Part shown: positions 26,992 to 36,245 of the stretch, piece after piece
Layout: each line of letters starts with the position of its first letter
Numbering within the stretch: position 1 is the first letter of the stretch
NCBI RefSeq assembly: GCF_001507545.1
Contig: NZ_LQBP01000001.1
Coordinates: 496,001 to 560,000, forward strand
Length of the DNA stretch: 64,000 nt
Source: Ruegeria profundi
GTDB taxonomy: Bacteria; Pseudomonadota; Alphaproteobacteria; Rhodobacterales; Rhodobacteraceae
Direction of reading: 5' to 3'
The notes under the pieces: generated by a model
What the model was told of the DNA's origin: nothing
Seen by the model: only the letters and a program-made list of their open reading frames with translations
Database searches by the model: none
Made by a program: the position numbers and the translations under genes

Positions 26992-28314
26992 TCAACGGAA
27001 AGCGTGTAGATCACCCTTGGTCGAGACAACATACAGCGTCTGTCCGGCCACAACGGGGGCTGTGGTGGCGCCACCCGGCACTTCAACACGGTTTACAAGC
27101 GTTCCGTCCACCGGGTTAAAGAAGCGCAGGAACCCGTCATTCGAGGCGATCACGATGCGTCCTCCGGCCAGGATCGGGCCATAATGTGCAAAGACCGGAC
27201 CGCGACGATTCGGCCTGTCCTTTACGAAACCCGGCAAGTCTTGCGTCCAAACGACAGACCCGTCCGAGATGTCCAACCGCACCAACTGGCTACGGTCACT
27301 GATCAGGAACAGGCTGTTGCCCGCAGGCCAAACGGTATCCACGGCACCTTCGTTCGCAGTCCACAGTCGCTCGCCCGATCCGGCGTCAAAGGCAACGGTA
27401 CGGCCCGAATGGTTGCCAATATAGATCGTGTTGCCCACAACCATCGGCCCACCGGTCACGTCCACGATTTGCGCCGCCGCACGTCCGCGGCGTCCGCCCG
27501 CGACCGAAGCGTTCCAGCGCCGAATTCCACCCCTGCGGAAGGTTGCCGCAATATCACCCGAACCGAACGCAAAGACCGACAGATCAGACGCAATCACCGG
27601 GGCCGGAGCCCCCAAAACGTTACCAACGCTGGGCGTGCCCTGAATCTGCCAGGCAATACGGCCATCTTTTGTATTTACCGCCCAGCCGGTTTCATCGCCC
27701 GCAACAAGGTACAGCAGACCGTCATTGACCAACGGTGCGCCGCTGCCGGTGGCGTTCAGCCGGTTCTGCCACCTGATCGCTCCGGTTTTTGCATCCAGCG
27801 CCGACAGCCGGCCAAACCCCGAAGACACGTAAAGAGCACCGTTGGCATAGGCCATCCCGCCGCCCGTCGCATCCGAGTCACCGTCAGATGCTGGGATCAG
27901 GTCCGTGCTCCAGGCGACCTGCCCCGCGGGTGTGACAGCGGAAACGGTCGCGCCAGCGTCCAGCGTATAGATCAGCCCCCCGGCGACGACAGGCTCAGCC
28001 GTGATGCGGCGCTTGCGGGAATCCCCGTCTCCGATCGAGGCAGACCAAATCCGTTGTGGAGTCGCGCGCAGGGCCGCGTTGTTCGTCCGATATGCAGGAG
28101 TGCCGGGGCTTTGCGACCACCCGGCATTCGCAGACTGTGCGGGCAGGCTTATCGGTTTTGAGCCGCGTGTCACAACCGCAGCATTGTCCGACGTGGGGCG
28201 AATATCCTCGCGCGGACCGGGCAAGATGACCTCGGGTTCTTCACAGGCCGCGAGCACCATCAGAGATAGCGCCCCAACCGACAATCCAACGCGGGAGAAA
28301 AGACTTGTCACCAT
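26992..28314 (-). CDS. bamB: BamB-like outer-membrane assembly lipoprotein
   Basis: A 440-residue lipoprotein with lipobox LAAC (Cys 24), followed by a PQQ-type beta-propeller of repeated blades (GGLIYTLDAGATVSAVTPAGQ, NGALYVSSGFGRLSALDAKTG, DGLLYLVAGDETGWAV, and later similar ones). BamB is a subunit of the BAM complex that inserts beta-barrel proteins. GGAG precedes the ATG. Gene order with yfgM and der matches that of E. coli. Confidence 0.92.
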   Translation of the reverse strand: MVTSLFSRVGLSVGALSLMVLAACEEPEVILPGPREDIRPTSDNAAVVTRGSKPISLPAQSANAGWSQSPGTPAYRTNNAALRATPQRIWSASIGDGDSRKRRITAEPVVAGGLIYTLDAGATVSAVTPAGQVAWSTDLIPASDGDSDATGGGMAYANGALYVSSGFGRLSALDAKTGAIRWQNRLNATGSGAPLVNDGLLYLVAGDETGWAVNTKDGRIAWQIQGTPSVGNVLGAPAPVIASDLSVFAFGSGDIAATFRRGGIRRWNASVAGGRRGRAAAQIVDVTGGPMVVGNTIYIGNHSGRTVAFDAGSGERLWTANEGAVDTVWPAGNSLFLISDRSQLVRLDISDGSVVWTQDLPGFVKDRPNRRGPVFAHYGPILAGGRIVIASNDGFLRFFNPVDGTLVNRVEVPGGATTAPVVAGQTLYVVSTKGDLHAFR

Positions 28315-28353
28315 GATGCTCCGAACTCGCCTGTCATTCTTTTTGCCACCGCG

Positions 28354-29025
28354 TCAGCCCTGCTGGGCCACCAGCGGCTCCGGTTCGCCGCCAAGGGCAA
28401 CAATCAACTGAGCCGCGCGCTGCTGAAGATCCACGCCAACCTCTGCATCCTGTCGTATTGCCTGCAGGCGGTCGATTGCAGCGTCAGCATTCCCCTCAGC
28501 TATATCGATGAGCGCCAGCTGTTCTTCGGCCAACAACCGCAGCGGAGCGCCGGGGGCGGCCAGCGCTTCGAACTGCTGCCGGCGGTCCGCCACCGGCAAT
28601 GTGTCATTTTGCAAAAGCAGTGCCTTGAACGAAGCGATAGCACGGTAGATTTCCGGCAAATCCCCTTGAACGGAAATCGCGTTCAGGCTTTCAACCGCTT
28701 CCTCGCGTGTCCCTGCTTCGACCTGCGATGAAGACAAAAGCATGTTCAGAACCGCAACGCCACCGGGTGTGGGCGCATCAATACTTGCTAGGCTGTTGGC
28801 GCGTTCAGCTGAGTCATTTTGCGACAAAGCGCTGAGAATCTCATCACCCAGCTGCTCTGCCTGACTTGTCGCGCGCGCTTTTCTGAACTCGTTGAATGCA
28901 GCCCCACCTACGATGAGGACAACCGCCAGAACTCCGATCCAACCCCATCGGCGCAGTAACAGAAACAAGCGATCGCGCCGGACCTCTTCGGTCACTTCAT
29001 CAATGAAACTGTCGACGTCGCTCAT
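28354..29025 (-). CDS. YfgM-like tetratricopeptide membrane protein
   Basis: A 223-residue protein with one N-terminal membrane helix (WGWIGVLAVVLIVGGAAFNEF, shortened here, about 26-46) and a periplasmic TPR-like helical part. YfgM-type proteins work with the SecYEG-associated chaperone network. GAGGAG lies five bases before the ATG at 29025, which is preferred over the longer frame. First gene of the yfgM-bamB-der unit, divergent from the RND genes. Confidence 0.85.
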   Translation of the reverse strand: MSDVDSFIDEVTEEVRRDRLFLLLRRWGWIGVLAVVLIVGGAAFNEFRKARATSQAEQLGDEILSALSQNDSAERANSLASIDAPTPGGVAVLNMLLSSSQVEAGTREEAVESLNAISVQGDLPEIYRAIASFKALLLQNDTLPVADRRQQFEALAAPGAPLRLLAEEQLALIDIAEGNADAAIDRLQAIRQDAEVGVDLQQRAAQLIVALGGEPEPLVAQQG

Positions 29026-29250
29026 GCCTGCTCCTCGGGCTGCGTGCTTTTCGTATGGCGCCATGTCATACCCCGGCGTTCCCGCCAAGCCAAGGCCCGG
29101 AATTCGCGCATTTTCGCGTCGTCATGCCGCCCTTGCGAAAAAAAGCAAACCAAACTATTCAGTTCAGCGTAGAAAAGGTGCATGCCTGACCCCAATTATT
29201 AACATGCGCGCCACAGTAATATTGGCATCTAGTTCTGAACGAGGCCCCGT

Positions 29251-30483
29251 ATGCGTCTGATTTCATTCATAAATGCGATTTTGGTAGTTGCAGCATTATT
29301 TTTGCTGATCTTCGAACGCGACGCATTGTTTGCCTTTGCAGGTCGCGGTGAGGCTGCGCCAGACGCAGCAAACGCCAGCGAATCTGCTGCTGATCCCGCT
29401 TCGGAGCAGCAAGCTATCGGCGTGGTTGCCCTGCGCTCGGTTGCACGAGAAATTGACAGCGCCCTGACGTTGCGCGGCCAGACGAAGGCCAATCGCCAGG
29501 TCGAAGTGCTGGCTGAAACGAGCTCAACCGTGATTTCAGAGCCCAAGCGAAAAGGCGCGTTTGTCGAAGCAGGCGATCTGCTGTGCGAACTGGACCCAAG
29601 CACCCGCCCTGCCAGCCTGGCGGAAGCCAGGGCTGCCAGGCTAGAAGCGGAAAGTCGCATCCCCGAGGCCGAGGCACGTCTGGAAGAGGCGCATGCCCTT
29701 GTGGCCGAGGCGCAGATCAATCTGACCGCCGCCCAACGCCTATCGGAAACCGGGTTCGGCTCGGAAACCCGACGTATTTCCAGCGAGGCTGTCATGCGGT
29801 CGGCTGAAGCAGGTGTAAAAACTGCCGAGGCGGGACTGGAGGCAACACGCGCCGGGATCGAGGCCGCCATCGCCGAGGTCGAGGCCGCGCAACGCGAGAT
29901 CGACCGCCTGACCATCGAAGCGCCCTTCAGGGGTCTTCTGGAAAGCGACACCGCAGAACTGGGCAGCCTGATGCAGCCCGGATCGCTGTGTGCAACCGTT
30001 ATTCAACTGGACCCAATCAAGCTGGTCGGTTTCGTACCCGAAGTTGATGTGAACAAAATTGTTGTGGGCTCCGAGGCAACGGCGCAACTGGTCACTGGCC
30101 TTCAGGTCACGGGCCGCGTGACGTTCCTGAGCCGCTCCGCCGATGAAACGACACGTACGTTCGAGGTCGAGATCACCGTACCCAACCCCGAGTTGACGAT
30201 CCGCGACGGTCAAACCGCCGATATCCGCATCTCGGCCGAAGGGACCAAGGCCCATCTGCTGCCTCAATCCGCGTTAACCCTGAACAACGAAGGTCAGGTC
30301 GGTGTTCGCACCGTAGGCGCAGGTAACATCGTCGAATTTATGCCGATCAAGCTGCTGCGGGATACGGCCGAAGGTGTCTGGGTCGGCGGTTTGCCGGAAA
30401 CCACGGATATTATTGTTGTCGGGCAAGAATTCGTGACACAGGGTGTCATGGTCAATCCCACTTTTAGGGAACACACGCAATGA
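29251..30483 (+). CDS. RND efflux periplasmic adaptor (MFP)
   Basis: A 410-residue membrane fusion protein with an N-terminal hydrophobic anchor (about 5-22), a biotinyl-lipoyl half (VISEPKRKGAFVEAGDLLCEL), a long alpha-hairpin rich in Ala/Glu (about 115-215), the second lipoyl half (ETAELGSLMQPGSLCATVIQ), and a beta-barrel domain. It bridges the RND pump to an outer-membrane channel. Its stop overlaps the pump start in an ATGA. No TolC gene is adjacent. Confidence 0.93.
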   Translation: MRLISFINAILVVAALFLLIFERDALFAFAGRGEAAPDAANASESAADPASEQQAIGVVALRSVAREIDSALTLRGQTKANRQVEVLAETSSTVISEPKRKGAFVEAGDLLCELDPSTRPASLAEARAARLEAESRIPEAEARLEEAHALVAEAQINLTAAQRLSETGFGSETRRISSEAVMRSAEAGVKTAEAGLEATRAGIEAAIAEVEAAQREIDRLTIEAPFRGLLESDTAELGSLMQPGSLCATVIQLDPIKLVGFVPEVDVNKIVVGSEATAQLVTGLQVTGRVTFLSRSADETTRTFEVEITVPNPELTIRDGQTADIRISAEGTKAHLLPQSALTLNNEGQVGVRTVGAGNIVEFMPIKLLRDTAEGVWVGGLPETTDIIVVGQEFVTQGVMVNPTFREHTQ

Positions 30484-33400
30484 CAGGTCTTGTCGCTTGG
30501 GCCGCCAACAGGGCCCGTATGGTTCTTGCTTTCATCGCGATCTCGCTGATCGTTGGTGGGTTTGCCTATGTCGGCCTACCCAAAGAGGGCGAACCGGACA
30601 TCGAAATCCCGGCCCTGTTCGTGTCGGTCCAGTTTCCCGGTATCTCTGCCGAAGACTCTGAAAATCTGCTGATCAAGCCGATGGAAACCGAACTGGCGGA
30701 TTTGGACGGTTTGAAAGAGATGACCGCCACCGCAGCCGAAGGTTATGCCGGGATCGCGCTTGAGTTTGATTTCGGCTGGGACAAAACCGCGATCATGGCA
30801 GATGTGCGCGATGCGATGAACACCGCGCAGGCTGATTTTCCCGAAGGGGCCGAGCAGTACTCACTGACCGAGATCAACCTGTCTGAGTTTCCCATCGTCA
30901 TCGTGAACCTGACCGGCGCCGTTCCCGAACGCACAATGACGCGCATCGCCAACGACTTGCAGGATGATCTTGAATCTCTGGATTCCGTGCTCGAAGCAGG
31001 TATTGCCGGTGATCGTGACGAGTTGCTGGAGGTCATCATCGACCCCCTGCGGCTGGAGTCCTACAACGTGTCAGCCGATGAGTTGATCAACGTTGTGCGG
31101 AACAACAACCAGTTGATTGCCGCGGGTGAGGTTGATACGGCGCAGGGGACATTCTCGGTCAAGATACCCTCTTCGTTCAAAACCGCCGAGGATGTGTACA
31201 GCCTGCCCGTAAAGGTTAACGGCGATCGCGTTGTAACGATGGGTGAGCTTGCGCAGATCAACTACACATTTGAAGACCGGGAAGGCACGGCGCGTTTTGA
31301 CAACGAGTCCACTGTGGCGTTGCAGGTGGTCAAACGGAAAGGCTTCAACCTGATCGACACGGTTGCCGACGTTAAAACAACCTTGACCGCTGCGCAGGAA
31401 AAGTGGCCCGCCGAACTGCGTGCCGCTGTGGACGTTGGAACATCAAACGACCAGAGCCGTATCGTCGACTCGATGGTGCGCCAGCTTGAAGCCTCTGTCC
31501 TGACGGCTATTGCGCTGGTGATGATCGTGGTTCTGGCGTCGTTGGGCACGCGCGCTGCGCTGTTGGTGGGTTTTGCGATCCCGACCTCATTCCTTCTGAG
31601 TTTCGCGTTTCTGGCCGTTATGGGCGTCAGCATTTCGAACATGGTGATGTTCGGGCTTATCCTGGCTGTGGGTATGCTGGTCGACGGTGCCATTGTTGTG
31701 GTCGAATACGCCGACAAGCGTATCAAGCAAGGCATTGGTCCGATGCATGCGTATGTTGAGGCGGCCCAACGGATGTTCTGGCCCATCGTGTCGTCGACTG
31801 CCACCACGCTCTGCGCCTTCTTGCCCATGCTGTTCTGGCCGGGCGTTCCGGGCGAGTTCATGAAGATGCTGCCGATCACGCTGATCTTCGTTCTGTCGTC
31901 ATCGCTGATCGTTGCATTGATTTACCTGCCCGTCGTGGGCGGCGTTTCTGGTCGTCTGAGCCGAGTTTTTGACCGTACCTCCAACTGGCTGCGTGCTGTT
32001 GCTCCTTGGTGGGTGCGTGCGGTTATGGTGCCTCCGGCGCTGTACATGATTTTCCTTGGGGCGATGCAGATGTTGAACCCCGGCTATCTGCTGCCGGAAA
32101 ACGCGGCCGGCGGCGTGATTTTTGGCGCCTTCCTGTTCATACTTGGCGGGTTTGCCGGATCAGTCACCCTCAGCGCGGCCCGGATCGAACGCAAGCAGGA
32201 AGAACGCGTACACAGCGCACGCGAGCGAACGCCGTTTGGCCGAGTGATCAAGTTCCTGGTGGGCAACCCGATCATGCCAATCGTCTCGATTGTGGTCGTC
32301 ATCTTCGGCGTGATGGGCGTGATGTCGTACTACATGGCCAACAACCGGGGTGTTGAGTTCTTCGTTGAAACCGAGCCAGAGCAAGCGACAGCTTACGTCC
32401 GCGCACGAGGCAACCTGTCGCTACAGGAAAAAGACGCGCTGGTGGTGGCCGCCGAAGCAGTGATCAGCGCCCACCCGGCTGTCACAAACGTGTTTGCCTT
32501 TGCCGGTGAAGGTGGTTTGAGCCAGAACGATGGGGGGCTTTCCGCACCTGCTGACACGGTAGGACGTGTTCAGTTCGAGATTACACCGTGGGAAGACAGA
32601 CCCAATGTGTCTGAGCCTGTCTTTTTTGGCCTGTTCGAACGCCAGATCATCGACCCGGAGTATGACGGTGATTACGTTCTGGATGAGTTAAACGCTGAGC
32701 TTGCAAAGTTGCCGGGATTCATCGTCGAGATTCTGCCGCTGGAACAAGGTCCTGCTTCGGCCAAGCCCGTGCATCTGCGCATAAAAGGCGACGGGTGGGA
32801 AGAGCTGACCGCTGCTGCCCAATCCGCCCGCGCGGTGTTTGAGGAAACGCCCGGCCTGATTAAGATCGAAGACACCTTGCCCTTGCCCGGCATCGACTGG
32901 CAGATTGACGTGGACGTCGCCAAGGCGGGACGTTTCGGCGCTGATGTCGCCACTGTCGGCGCGATGGTGCAGCTTGTCACGCGTGGCATCCTGCTGGGTG
33001 AGATGCGCCCCGATAACACCGATGAAGAGGTTGAAATCCGCGTGCGCCTGCCCGAGCAGGACCGGGTTTTGTCGACCCTCGACTCGCTCAAGGTTCGCAC
33101 GCCTGACGGTTTGGTGCCGCTGTCCAACTTCATTACCCGTCAGCCGGTGGCCAAACTGGCCGAGATAAACCGGATCGACCAGCAACGCTATTACGACGTG
33201 AAAGCGGATGTGGAAGCGGGGCTGTCCAAGGTGGTTGTTGATGGTCCCGATGGACAAAAGCAACAATTGGCCGTCATCCGCGCGGTTGAAGACGACGCGG
33301 AGCCCAACGGCGCAGCCATCATCGGCACCAATGGCGCGACGTATGAGCTGTTTCAACTGACTGAAGCAGAGACCGTAGAAGATGTGCGTGATGCGATCGA

Positions 33401-34277
33401 AACGGGCGCAGCACGTCTTGAGCTTATCAACCCGAACGAGCGGATCGCGGCCCTGACTGAGTGGCTGAACACCGGTCCCTTCTCGAACGCGATCAGTTGG
33501 GAGTGGACAGGTGACCAGGAAGATCAGGCCGAGTCCGGTGCCTTCTTGGTGAACGCCTTCATGGGCGCGTTGGGTCTGATGTTCGTGATCTTGCTGGCGC
33601 AGTTCAACTCGTTCTACAACTCGGTTCTGGTGCTGTTGGCGGTCGTACTGTCGACCACTGGGGTGCTGATCGGGATGATTGCGATGCAGCAGCCGTTTTC
33701 GATCATCATGACGGGCACGGGCATCGTCGCGCTGGCAGGGATTGTGGTGAACAACAACATTGTTCTGATCGACACCTACCAAGAGTACAGCCGCTACATG
33801 CCCCGGATTGAGGCGATCGTTCGCACGGCCGAGGCGCGTATCCGCCCCGTCCTGCTAACTACATTGACCACGATGGCGGGTCTGACGCCCATGATGTTTG
33901 GCCTTTCGCTTGATTTCATCGGCGGTGGGTATTCGATCAACAGCCCCACTGCTCTGTGGTGGAAACAGCTTGCCACCGCGGTTGTGTTTGGCCTTGGCAT
34001 CGCGACGGTTCTGACACTGATCGTGACGCCCTCGTTGCTGGCGCTGCGGGTGTGGGTGTCGACCTATGTCGTGTGGTTGGGTAAACTTCTGGCGCGTGCC
34101 ACGGCCGGTCGGTCCAGTCAGATTGCGCAGGATATGGCGATTGGCAAGGCGGCGCGTCAGGCGCAAGCGACCGAGGTGATATGGGAAGATGACGCTCCGC
34201 CAGAGTACGACCCGCACTCGAAACCCGAGTGGGACCCGGCCCAACCGCCCACATCACCACTGAAAGCGGCAGAGTAA
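30480..34277 (+). CDS. RND-family multidrug efflux transporter
   Basis: Proton-driven pump of 1265 residues; most RND permeases have about 1000-1050. Visible are the first helix (about 14-33), porter domain blocks (PGISAEDSENLLIKPMETEL), the TM4 motif GLILAVGMLVDGAIVVVEYAD carrying the two Asp residues of the proton path, and the second-half equivalent GIVVNNNIVLIDTY. Extra length lies in a segment about residues 505-575 that has two added hydrophobic stretches between the halves, and in a charged C-terminal tail of about 70 residues. A hairpin terminator follows the stop. Confidence 0.95.
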   Translation: MTGLVAWAANRARMVLAFIAISLIVGGFAYVGLPKEGEPDIEIPALFVSVQFPGISAEDSENLLIKPMETELADLDGLKEMTATAAEGYAGIALEFDFGWDKTAIMADVRDAMNTAQADFPEGAEQYSLTEINLSEFPIVIVNLTGAVPERTMTRIANDLQDDLESLDSVLEAGIAGDRDELLEVIIDPLRLESYNVSADELINVVRNNNQLIAAGEVDTAQGTFSVKIPSSFKTAEDVYSLPVKVNGDRVVTMGELAQINYTFEDREGTARFDNESTVALQVVKRKGFNLIDTVADVKTTLTAAQEKWPAELRAAVDVGTSNDQSRIVDSMVRQLEASVLTAIALVMIVVLASLGTRAALLVGFAIPTSFLLSFAFLAVMGVSISNMVMFGLILAVGMLVDGAIVVVEYADKRIKQGIGPMHAYVEAAQRMFWPIVSSTATTLCAFLPMLFWPGVPGEFMKMLPITLIFVLSSSLIVALIYLPVVGGVSGRLSRVFDRTSNWLRAVAPWWVRAVMVPPALYMIFLGAMQMLNPGYLLPENAAGGVIFGAFLFILGGFAGSVTLSAARIERKQEERVHSARERTPFGRVIKFLVGNPIMPIVSIVVVIFGVMGVMSYYMANNRGVEFFVETEPEQATAYVRARGNLSLQEKDALVVAAEAVISAHPAVTNVFAFAGEGGLSQNDGGLSAPADTVGRVQFEITPWEDRPNVSEPVFFGLFERQIIDPEYDGDYVLDELNAELAKLPGFIVEILPLEQGPASAKPVHLRIKGDGWEELTAAAQSARAVFEETPGLIKIEDTLPLPGIDWQIDVDVAKAGRFGADVATVGAMVQLVTRGILLGEMRPDNTDEEVEIRVRLPEQDRVLSTLDSLKVRTPDGLVPLSNFITRQPVAKLAEINRIDQQRYYDVKADVEAGLSKVVVDGPDGQKQQLAVIRAVEDDAEPNGAAIIGTNGATYELFQLTEAETVEDVRDAIETGAARLELINPNERIAALTEWLNTGPFSNAISWEWTGDQEDQAESGAFLVNAFMGALGLMFVILLAQFNSFYNSVLVLLAVVLSTTGVLIGMIAMQQPFSIIMTGTGIVALAGIVVNNNIVLIDTYQEYSRYMPRIEAIVRTAEARIRPVLLTTLTTMAGLTPMMFGLSLDFIGGGYSINSPTALWWKQLATAVVFGLGIATVLTLIVTPSLLALRVWVSTYVVWLGKLLARATAGRSSQIAQDMAIGKAARQAQATEVIWEDDAPPEYDPHSKPEWDPAQPPTSPLKAAE

Positions 34278-34285
34278 AGCAAACG

Positions 34286-34315
34286 GCGAACCTTCGGGTT
34301 CGCCATTTTCTTTTG
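34286..34315 (+). terminator. Terminator after the RND operon
   Basis: A perfect 8-bp stem GGCGAACC / GGTTCGCC with a TTCG loop is followed by TTTTCTTTT, eight bases after the permease stop. Confidence 0.9.
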
Positions 34316-34362
34316 TGTCACGCGCCGGATTACTTTAGCCCGGCCAGAACGGGTCAGTTCGA

Positions 34363-36168
34363 TTAAACGGTTTCGGCGTCAGATTGCTGGCGGCGCCACA
34401 ATTGCGAGTAGCGACCTTCGCGTTGCAGCAGTTCATCATGGGTGCCTTGCTCAATGATTTCACCCTGTTCCAGCACTACGATACGGTCAGATTCGGCAAT
34501 GGTGCTGAGACGATGCGCGATTGTCAGCACCGTGCGCCCTTCCCCAGCACGTGCCAAAGCGTCCTTGATGTCTTGCTCGGTATCCGTATCCAACGCCGAA
34601 GTTGCCTCGTCCAGCAACAGGATCGGCGGGTTCTTCAACAAGGTACGGGCAATGCCGACCCGCTGCTTTTCACCGCCTGACAGCTTCAACCCGCGTTCGC
34701 CGACCTTGGTGTCGTAACCTTCGGGCAATGAAATAATGAAGTCATGAATTTGGGCAGCTTTGGCCGCCGCCTCGACCTCATCCTGGGTGGCCCCGTCCCG
34801 GCCATAAGCAATGTTATAGCGGATCGAGTCGTTGAACAGCACCGTATCCTGCGGCACCACGCCAATGGCGGCGTGCAGGCTGTCCATCGTCACGTCACGC
34901 ACATCCTGCCCGTCGATTTTCAACGCCCCGCCGGTCACGTCATAGAATCGAAACAGCAACCGTCCAATGGTGGACTTACCCGAGCCTGTCGCCCCCACGA
35001 TGGCTACGGTTTGACCTGCGGGCACGATCAATGAGATGCCCTTCAATATCTCACGGTCAGCATCATAGCCAAAATGAACCGCGTCCAAGGTCACTTCACC
35101 GCCTTTGACCACAAGATCCGATGCGCCGGGCTTGTCAGTGACCTCAGCCGGTTGCTCAAGCAGGTCGAACATCTGCCCCATATCCACCAGCGACTGGCGG
35201 ATTTCTCGATACACCGTGCCCAAAAAGTTCAGCGGCACAGTGATTTGGATCATGTACGCATTTACCATGACGAAATCGCCAACCGTCAGGGTTCCCTTTT
35301 GCACCCCGAGGGCCGCAAGCACCATCACACCTATCAATCCACAGGTGATCAGAAACGACTGACCGAAATTCAGGAAAGCCAGCGAGTATGCCGTTTTCAG
35401 CGCCGCCCTTGCATAGGCTTTCATCGACGTATCATATCGTTGAGCTTCGCGCTGTTCCGCATTGAAATACTTGACAGTTTCAAAATTCAACAGGCTGTCA
35501 ATGGCGCGCTGGTTGGCCTCAGTATCCTGATCGTTCATTTCGCGTCGCAGTTTTACCCGCCATTCCGTCACTGCGAAGGTGAACCAGATATACAGCGCGA
35601 TAGTGACAGCCACGACAACCAGATACCACACGTCGAACATCCACATCAGGATGATCGCAACCAGCAGTAGCTCAAGGATAAGAGGTCCAATCGAGAACAG
35701 CAGAAACCGCAAGAGGAACTCAACACCCTTGACGCCACGCTCGATAATCCGGCTGAGGCCTCCGGTCCGGCGCGTCACGTGATAGCGCATTGATAGCTGG
35801 TGAATGTGCTGAAACGTTTCCAATGCCAGCGCACGTAAGGCCCGCTGACCTACCCTGGCAAACGCAGCATCGCGCAACTGCTGAAAGCCAACAGTCATCA
35901 TTCGCGCAACCCCATATGCCACCGTCAGGCCCACGGCACCCAAAGCCAGCGGTGGAACACCTTCGCCTGCCAGTCCATCAACCGCACCCTTGTAAAGGAT
36001 GGGTGTGTAAACCGCGATGAGCTTGGCCAGAACCAGCATCGCCATGGCAATGACGACCCGACGTTTTACCCAAGGCTCATCCTCGGGCCAAAGATATGGC
36101 GCGACCTTACGAATCGTGCGCCATCCGGACTGGCGCTCGTCAACTTCTTGAAGGTCATTTGAATACAT
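34363..36168 (-). CDS. Atm1/HMT1-type ABC exporter
   Basis: A 601-residue half-transporter: six membrane helices (about 35-320) and one nucleotide-binding domain. Walker A is GATGSGKSTIGR, the signature LSGGEKQRVGIAR and Walker B ILLLDEATSALD. SMRYHVTRRTGGLSRIIERG and DTEANQRAIDSLLNFETVKYF (each abbreviated) are typical of the Atm1/ABCB7 class, which exports glutathione-related sulfur compounds or metal-thiol adducts. The ATG at 36168 is chosen; a TTG upstream would add 20 residues. Confidence 0.92.
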   Translation of the reverse strand: MYSNDLQEVDERQSGWRTIRKVAPYLWPEDEPWVKRRVVIAMAMLVLAKLIAVYTPILYKGAVDGLAGEGVPPLALGAVGLTVAYGVARMMTVGFQQLRDAAFARVGQRALRALALETFQHIHQLSMRYHVTRRTGGLSRIIERGVKGVEFLLRFLLFSIGPLILELLLVAIILMWMFDVWYLVVVAVTIALYIWFTFAVTEWRVKLRREMNDQDTEANQRAIDSLLNFETVKYFNAEQREAQRYDTSMKAYARAALKTAYSLAFLNFGQSFLITCGLIGVMVLAALGVQKGTLTVGDFVMVNAYMIQITVPLNFLGTVYREIRQSLVDMGQMFDLLEQPAEVTDKPGASDLVVKGGEVTLDAVHFGYDADREILKGISLIVPAGQTVAIVGATGSGKSTIGRLLFRFYDVTGGALKIDGQDVRDVTMDSLHAAIGVVPQDTVLFNDSIRYNIAYGRDGATQDEVEAAAKAAQIHDFIISLPEGYDTKVGERGLKLSGGEKQRVGIARTLLKNPPILLLDEATSALDTDTEQDIKDALARAGEGRTVLTIAHRLSTIAESDRIVVLEQGEIIEQGTHDELLQREGRYSQLWRRQQSDAETV

Positions 36169-36245
36169 CGGGACTATCGTCTCATCACGGTTCTGATCTG
36201 CGATCAGAGATAGCCCAGGCCCATCCAAGGGCCAAGGGCGCAGGA

